DNA from: Methanomassiliicoccales archaeon PtaU1.Bin124
GTDB lineage: Archaea; Thermoplasmatota; Thermoplasmata; Methanomassiliicoccales; UBA472
Direction of reading: 5' to 3'
Length of the DNA: 40,087 nucleotides
Assembly (NCBI GenBank): GCA_002067865.1
Contig: MVRC01000003.1
Coordinates: 1 to 40,087, forward strand
Of the stretch, positions 38,801 to 40,087 are shown in pieces (position 1 is the first letter of the stretch; every line of letters begins with the position of its first letter). Below the pieces are notes generated by a model. The model made no database searches, was not told where the DNA came from, and worked only from the letters and a program-made list of their open reading frames with translations. Position numbers and translations under genes: made by a program.

Positions 38801-40087
38801 CGTGATAACGACCAAGAACGTGGCCGGCTCTTACACCCATGCGATATATGTCGCTGGATTCAGAGTGATGGCGATGTATTCATCGTCCTATTCGCTCGTA
38901 CAAAGCCATCTGATCATCGAGGGAAATGAGGTCGAGCAGACGGGAATGGCCACCTGCGGCATCCACGTGACCCTGGTCGAGAATTATGTGATCGACCACA
39001 GCAGCTTCATCGGCAACGCCTGGATCGACACTGCCGTGCTGATACAGAGCAATGTGGTGAGCGGCGGGGATTATGGCATATTCGTCGGTGGCAGCAACTA
39101 TGCCCTCAAGGTACTGGACAACCTGGTCACTAAGACCTACGACGCGGGCATCGAGATCAGCTCCTGCGCGAACGCAGAGGTCACTGACAACATCGCTTCG
39201 GACAACTACTATGATGGATTCCTGGTGACATCCTCTACCGACATTCTCCTGCGCGACAACATCGCACAGAATAATGGGAACGATGGTCTCTCGATCTCTA
39301 GCAGCAACGGCATCGTCATCTACAACGGTTCGTACGATGACAACGGCAACATGGGATTGGTCACGGAGAGCTCCTATGCCACCTGGTACATCGACGGTGT
39401 GGCCACACTGACAAGCAACGATGCCAGACTGGATGGCCACATCATAGTGATGGACGGGGGTAAGCTGACCATCGACCTCTGCATCTTCGACATCTATGCA
39501 GGTGCGGATGGTAAGACCTTGGTCAGGGTCAACGAAGGCGGCCAAATGGAGGCCTCTAACACCGAGTTCGACTGCAACTCTGGGAATGGCCAGTTCATCA
39601 TCGAAGGCACGCTCTTCATGATGGGATGCTCGTCGCTGGATTGGTATGAGACATACCTGGCGCCCACCTCCTCCGCGGACATCAGCGCGTCCAGCTTCAT
39701 GTACGCCGATCGCTATGGTATCCACATCAACGGTGCTTCGCCCATCATCGCCAGCTGCACGTTCTACTACAATCAGTTGGCAGGGGTGTTCATCGAAGGG
39801 GCCGATGCCGCTCCGAGCATCGAGAAGAGCATCTTCTTGGCCAACCCGCGCGGCATCTATGCCGTCGGAGCCAACCTCGGCGAAATCGTGGGCAACATCT
39901 TCGCGGTCAATTTCGTGGCCGGTATCTATGGAGAGAAGGTGACCGGGGCGATCTCCGCCAACACCTTCGTGCTGAACAAGGTGGAGATAAACCTGGTAGA
40001 CTCCGTGGTGACCGTCTCTGACAACGAGATCGGCTGGTCCCACCTGATCGATGTCGCTGGACAGTATTCGCCGGTCGCCTCGGTCAT
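35871..40087 (+). CDS. Giant secreted right-handed beta-helix repeat protein, partial
   Basis: The frame is open from the ATG at 35871 to the window end, at least 1405 residues, and continues beyond. Residues 1-44 look like a signal peptide with a basic segment (SKNRKLIM), a hydrophobic core (GSLLLCCAFFLLF) and ASSASA before the cleavage site. The rest is made of short beta-strand rungs, often N-x-I-x-x-N or G-N-x-(I/V) units (ITGNEIEMTGDGVTGIYL, VQDNIVKVTGDNGKGI, IVGNIFAVN), typical of parallel beta-helix (NosD/PbH1) proteins. Many N-x-S/T sequons suggest N-glycosylation by AglB. Function unknown; surface adhesion or polysaccharide binding is possible. The end of the protein and any membrane anchor are outside the window. 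Confidence 0.88.
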   Translation, partial: MEISERGEKSYLMHVISKNRKLIMGSLLLCCAFFLLFSASSASAAGPTYVNGDITVDTTWNEAGSPYIVTNNITVADGVTLTIGANVTVKVNYDTTITVNGALIANGQPDLMVEFTKNDTVALWKGIVANSASNLNFNYVYFNNATSITAKNNVLLDNSRFIHISNGALIYTVVNQSASLTVTNCYFRDAGYYDHVILAQLTFTSELAQTASYVVPITINGNTFAGGQANHTVNIIYSLNAVGSSKLALTSELSLQDNTITHSKNGLLVNRYVYAYDNATASMVGSAELKNNVMSDVFSGLEVLNYIYALGKYAPVASFTGDLNILNNEFGTLMDVDCWFYTGVYVQGSGFANCTQNVYATGNIFNTKSAGSWLVSFHVYKSVNAYDNGTGNIIGLTAIEQNNFDAVTTGLDYQEGVDLNGKYSTHGTISGDVSFVGNSVDLVRDTLVKIRAGYVYGASVTEGFGEALISSAFTLESNEINQCSIELVNFQAYVDARDNSTFNMNVPLSIADMKANETNKFLTFGITVSSTKDAEVIYNGPVTLEGTMMDDNSAQFFGATVKVYSYDRSVTTVTAPVMISANQIEHGYNFAGLDYEIWAYDDSILGFNGPISFVDNTVFVMAANGIVMDGIYTWAGDNAALTATLDITITGNDLLVKSGYVVNMWRQFEADGDAISTVNALLNIQDNVFKDEDASYVIYIADYCGGYYAQKSAELTVIGNVQIIGNEITYADGNGIYYFFEPYPDIADVGAVVAMDLSQVNWFIENNIITTNGGGQTAIAWISNLVNMDQQFHGNLVFTAGDVRITGNEIEMTGDGVTGIYLRPDIRSWARDGATSTITFGSYLVQDNIVKVTGDNGKGIDIKIYYLVALADHSNVTIKTGTISATGNAVIMTGDGNVGINLNPALGNTYDIAAGDHDYPVIAYVEVAGGVNIASNIIGIDGEGATGIYMNQTAVYAQSGNFLANATIKVDFNILANVITTKNVAGSYTHAIYVAGFRVMAMYSSSYSLVQSHLIIEGNEVEQTGMATCGIHVTLVENYVIDHSSFIGNAWIDTAVLIQSNVVSGGDYGIFVGGSNYALKVLDNLVTKTYDAGIEISSCANAEVTDNIASDNYYDGFLVTSSTDILLRDNIAQNNGNDGLSISSSNGIVIYNGSYDDNGNMGLVTESSYATWYIDGVATLTSNDARLDGHIIVMDGGKLTIDLCIFDIYAGADGKTLVRVNEGGQMEASNTEFDCNSGNGQFIIEGTLFMMGCSSLDWYETYLAPTSSADISASSFMYADRYGIHINGASPIIASCTFYYNQLAGVFIEGADAAPSIEKSIFLANPRGIYAVGANLGEIVGNIFAVNFVAGIYGEKVTGAISANTFVLNKVEINLVDSVVTVSDNEIGWSHLIDVAGQYSPVASV

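Noticed and set aside
38880-40043. 387-residue minus-strand frame near the window end
   Set aside because: Antisense of the beta-helix gene; the plus strand has a signal peptide and repeats with a strong promoter.

Overview
This window is archaeal and GC-rich. It encodes a TATA-binding protein, an archaeal-type RNA polymerase operon (H, B, A', A''), the DNA primase large subunit, an AglB-type oligosaccharyltransferase, an aEF1-beta and FtsZ homologues. RpoB is one uninterrupted chain while the largest subunit is split into A' and A''. Together with three ftsZ genes, this suggests the phylum Thermoplasmatota. A hypB gene for [NiFe]-hydrogenase maturation fits an anaerobe, perhaps a Methanomassiliicoccales-like methanogen. 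The lineage is an inference from gene content.

Layout. 1-4769 (mostly minus strand): start of rpl11, spt5, secE, ftsZ1, a small XRE regulator (plus strand), a SAM methyltransferase and ftsZ2. 4918-6590: acylphosphatase, a TatD-like metal hydrolase and tbp. 6600-8277: a palindrome-rich regulatory region, a tandem ribbon-helix-helix protein and a third ftsZ in one operon. 8274-14320: RNA modification and housekeeping genes (TrmJ-like methyltransferase, truA, AK6/Fap7-like kinase, CDP-alcohol phosphatidyltransferase, priL, a COG1031-type radical SAM protein, EF1-beta, a small zinc-ribbon protein). 14645-14747: tRNA-Lys(UUU) with a predicted 29-nt intron in the D-loop. 14869-23682: rpoH-rpoB-rpoA1-rpoA2-rpl30e-nusA with overlapping genes. 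23703-25527: a COG2108-like radical SAM protein diverging from pyrF. 25653-32983: a giant aglB and a small surface-anchored partner. 33016-35671: translin family protein, purD and hypB. 35871-end: a very large secreted beta-helix protein that runs off the window.

How the genes fit together. Most of the window is core information processing: transcription (RNAP, TBP, Spt5, NusA), translation (L11, L30e, EF1-beta, tRNA and its modification) and secretion (SecE). Cell division forms a second theme: ftsZ1 and ftsZ2 lie 1.3 kb apart, and a third, divergent ftsZ is coupled to a putative DNA-binding regulator, recalling haloarchaeal CdrS. The cell surface is a third theme: AglB carries an unusually long extracellular tail, followed by its partner and the beta-helix protein.

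The most notable points are the D-loop tRNA intron with a good bulge-helix-bulge fold, the Spt5 protein with an extra Ig-like N-terminal domain, the RHH-FtsZ3 operon with its nested palindromes, and the AglB with about 1,200 extra residues. Many promoters place a TATA box 23-28 nt upstream of the start codon, which suggests frequent leaderless transcripts.
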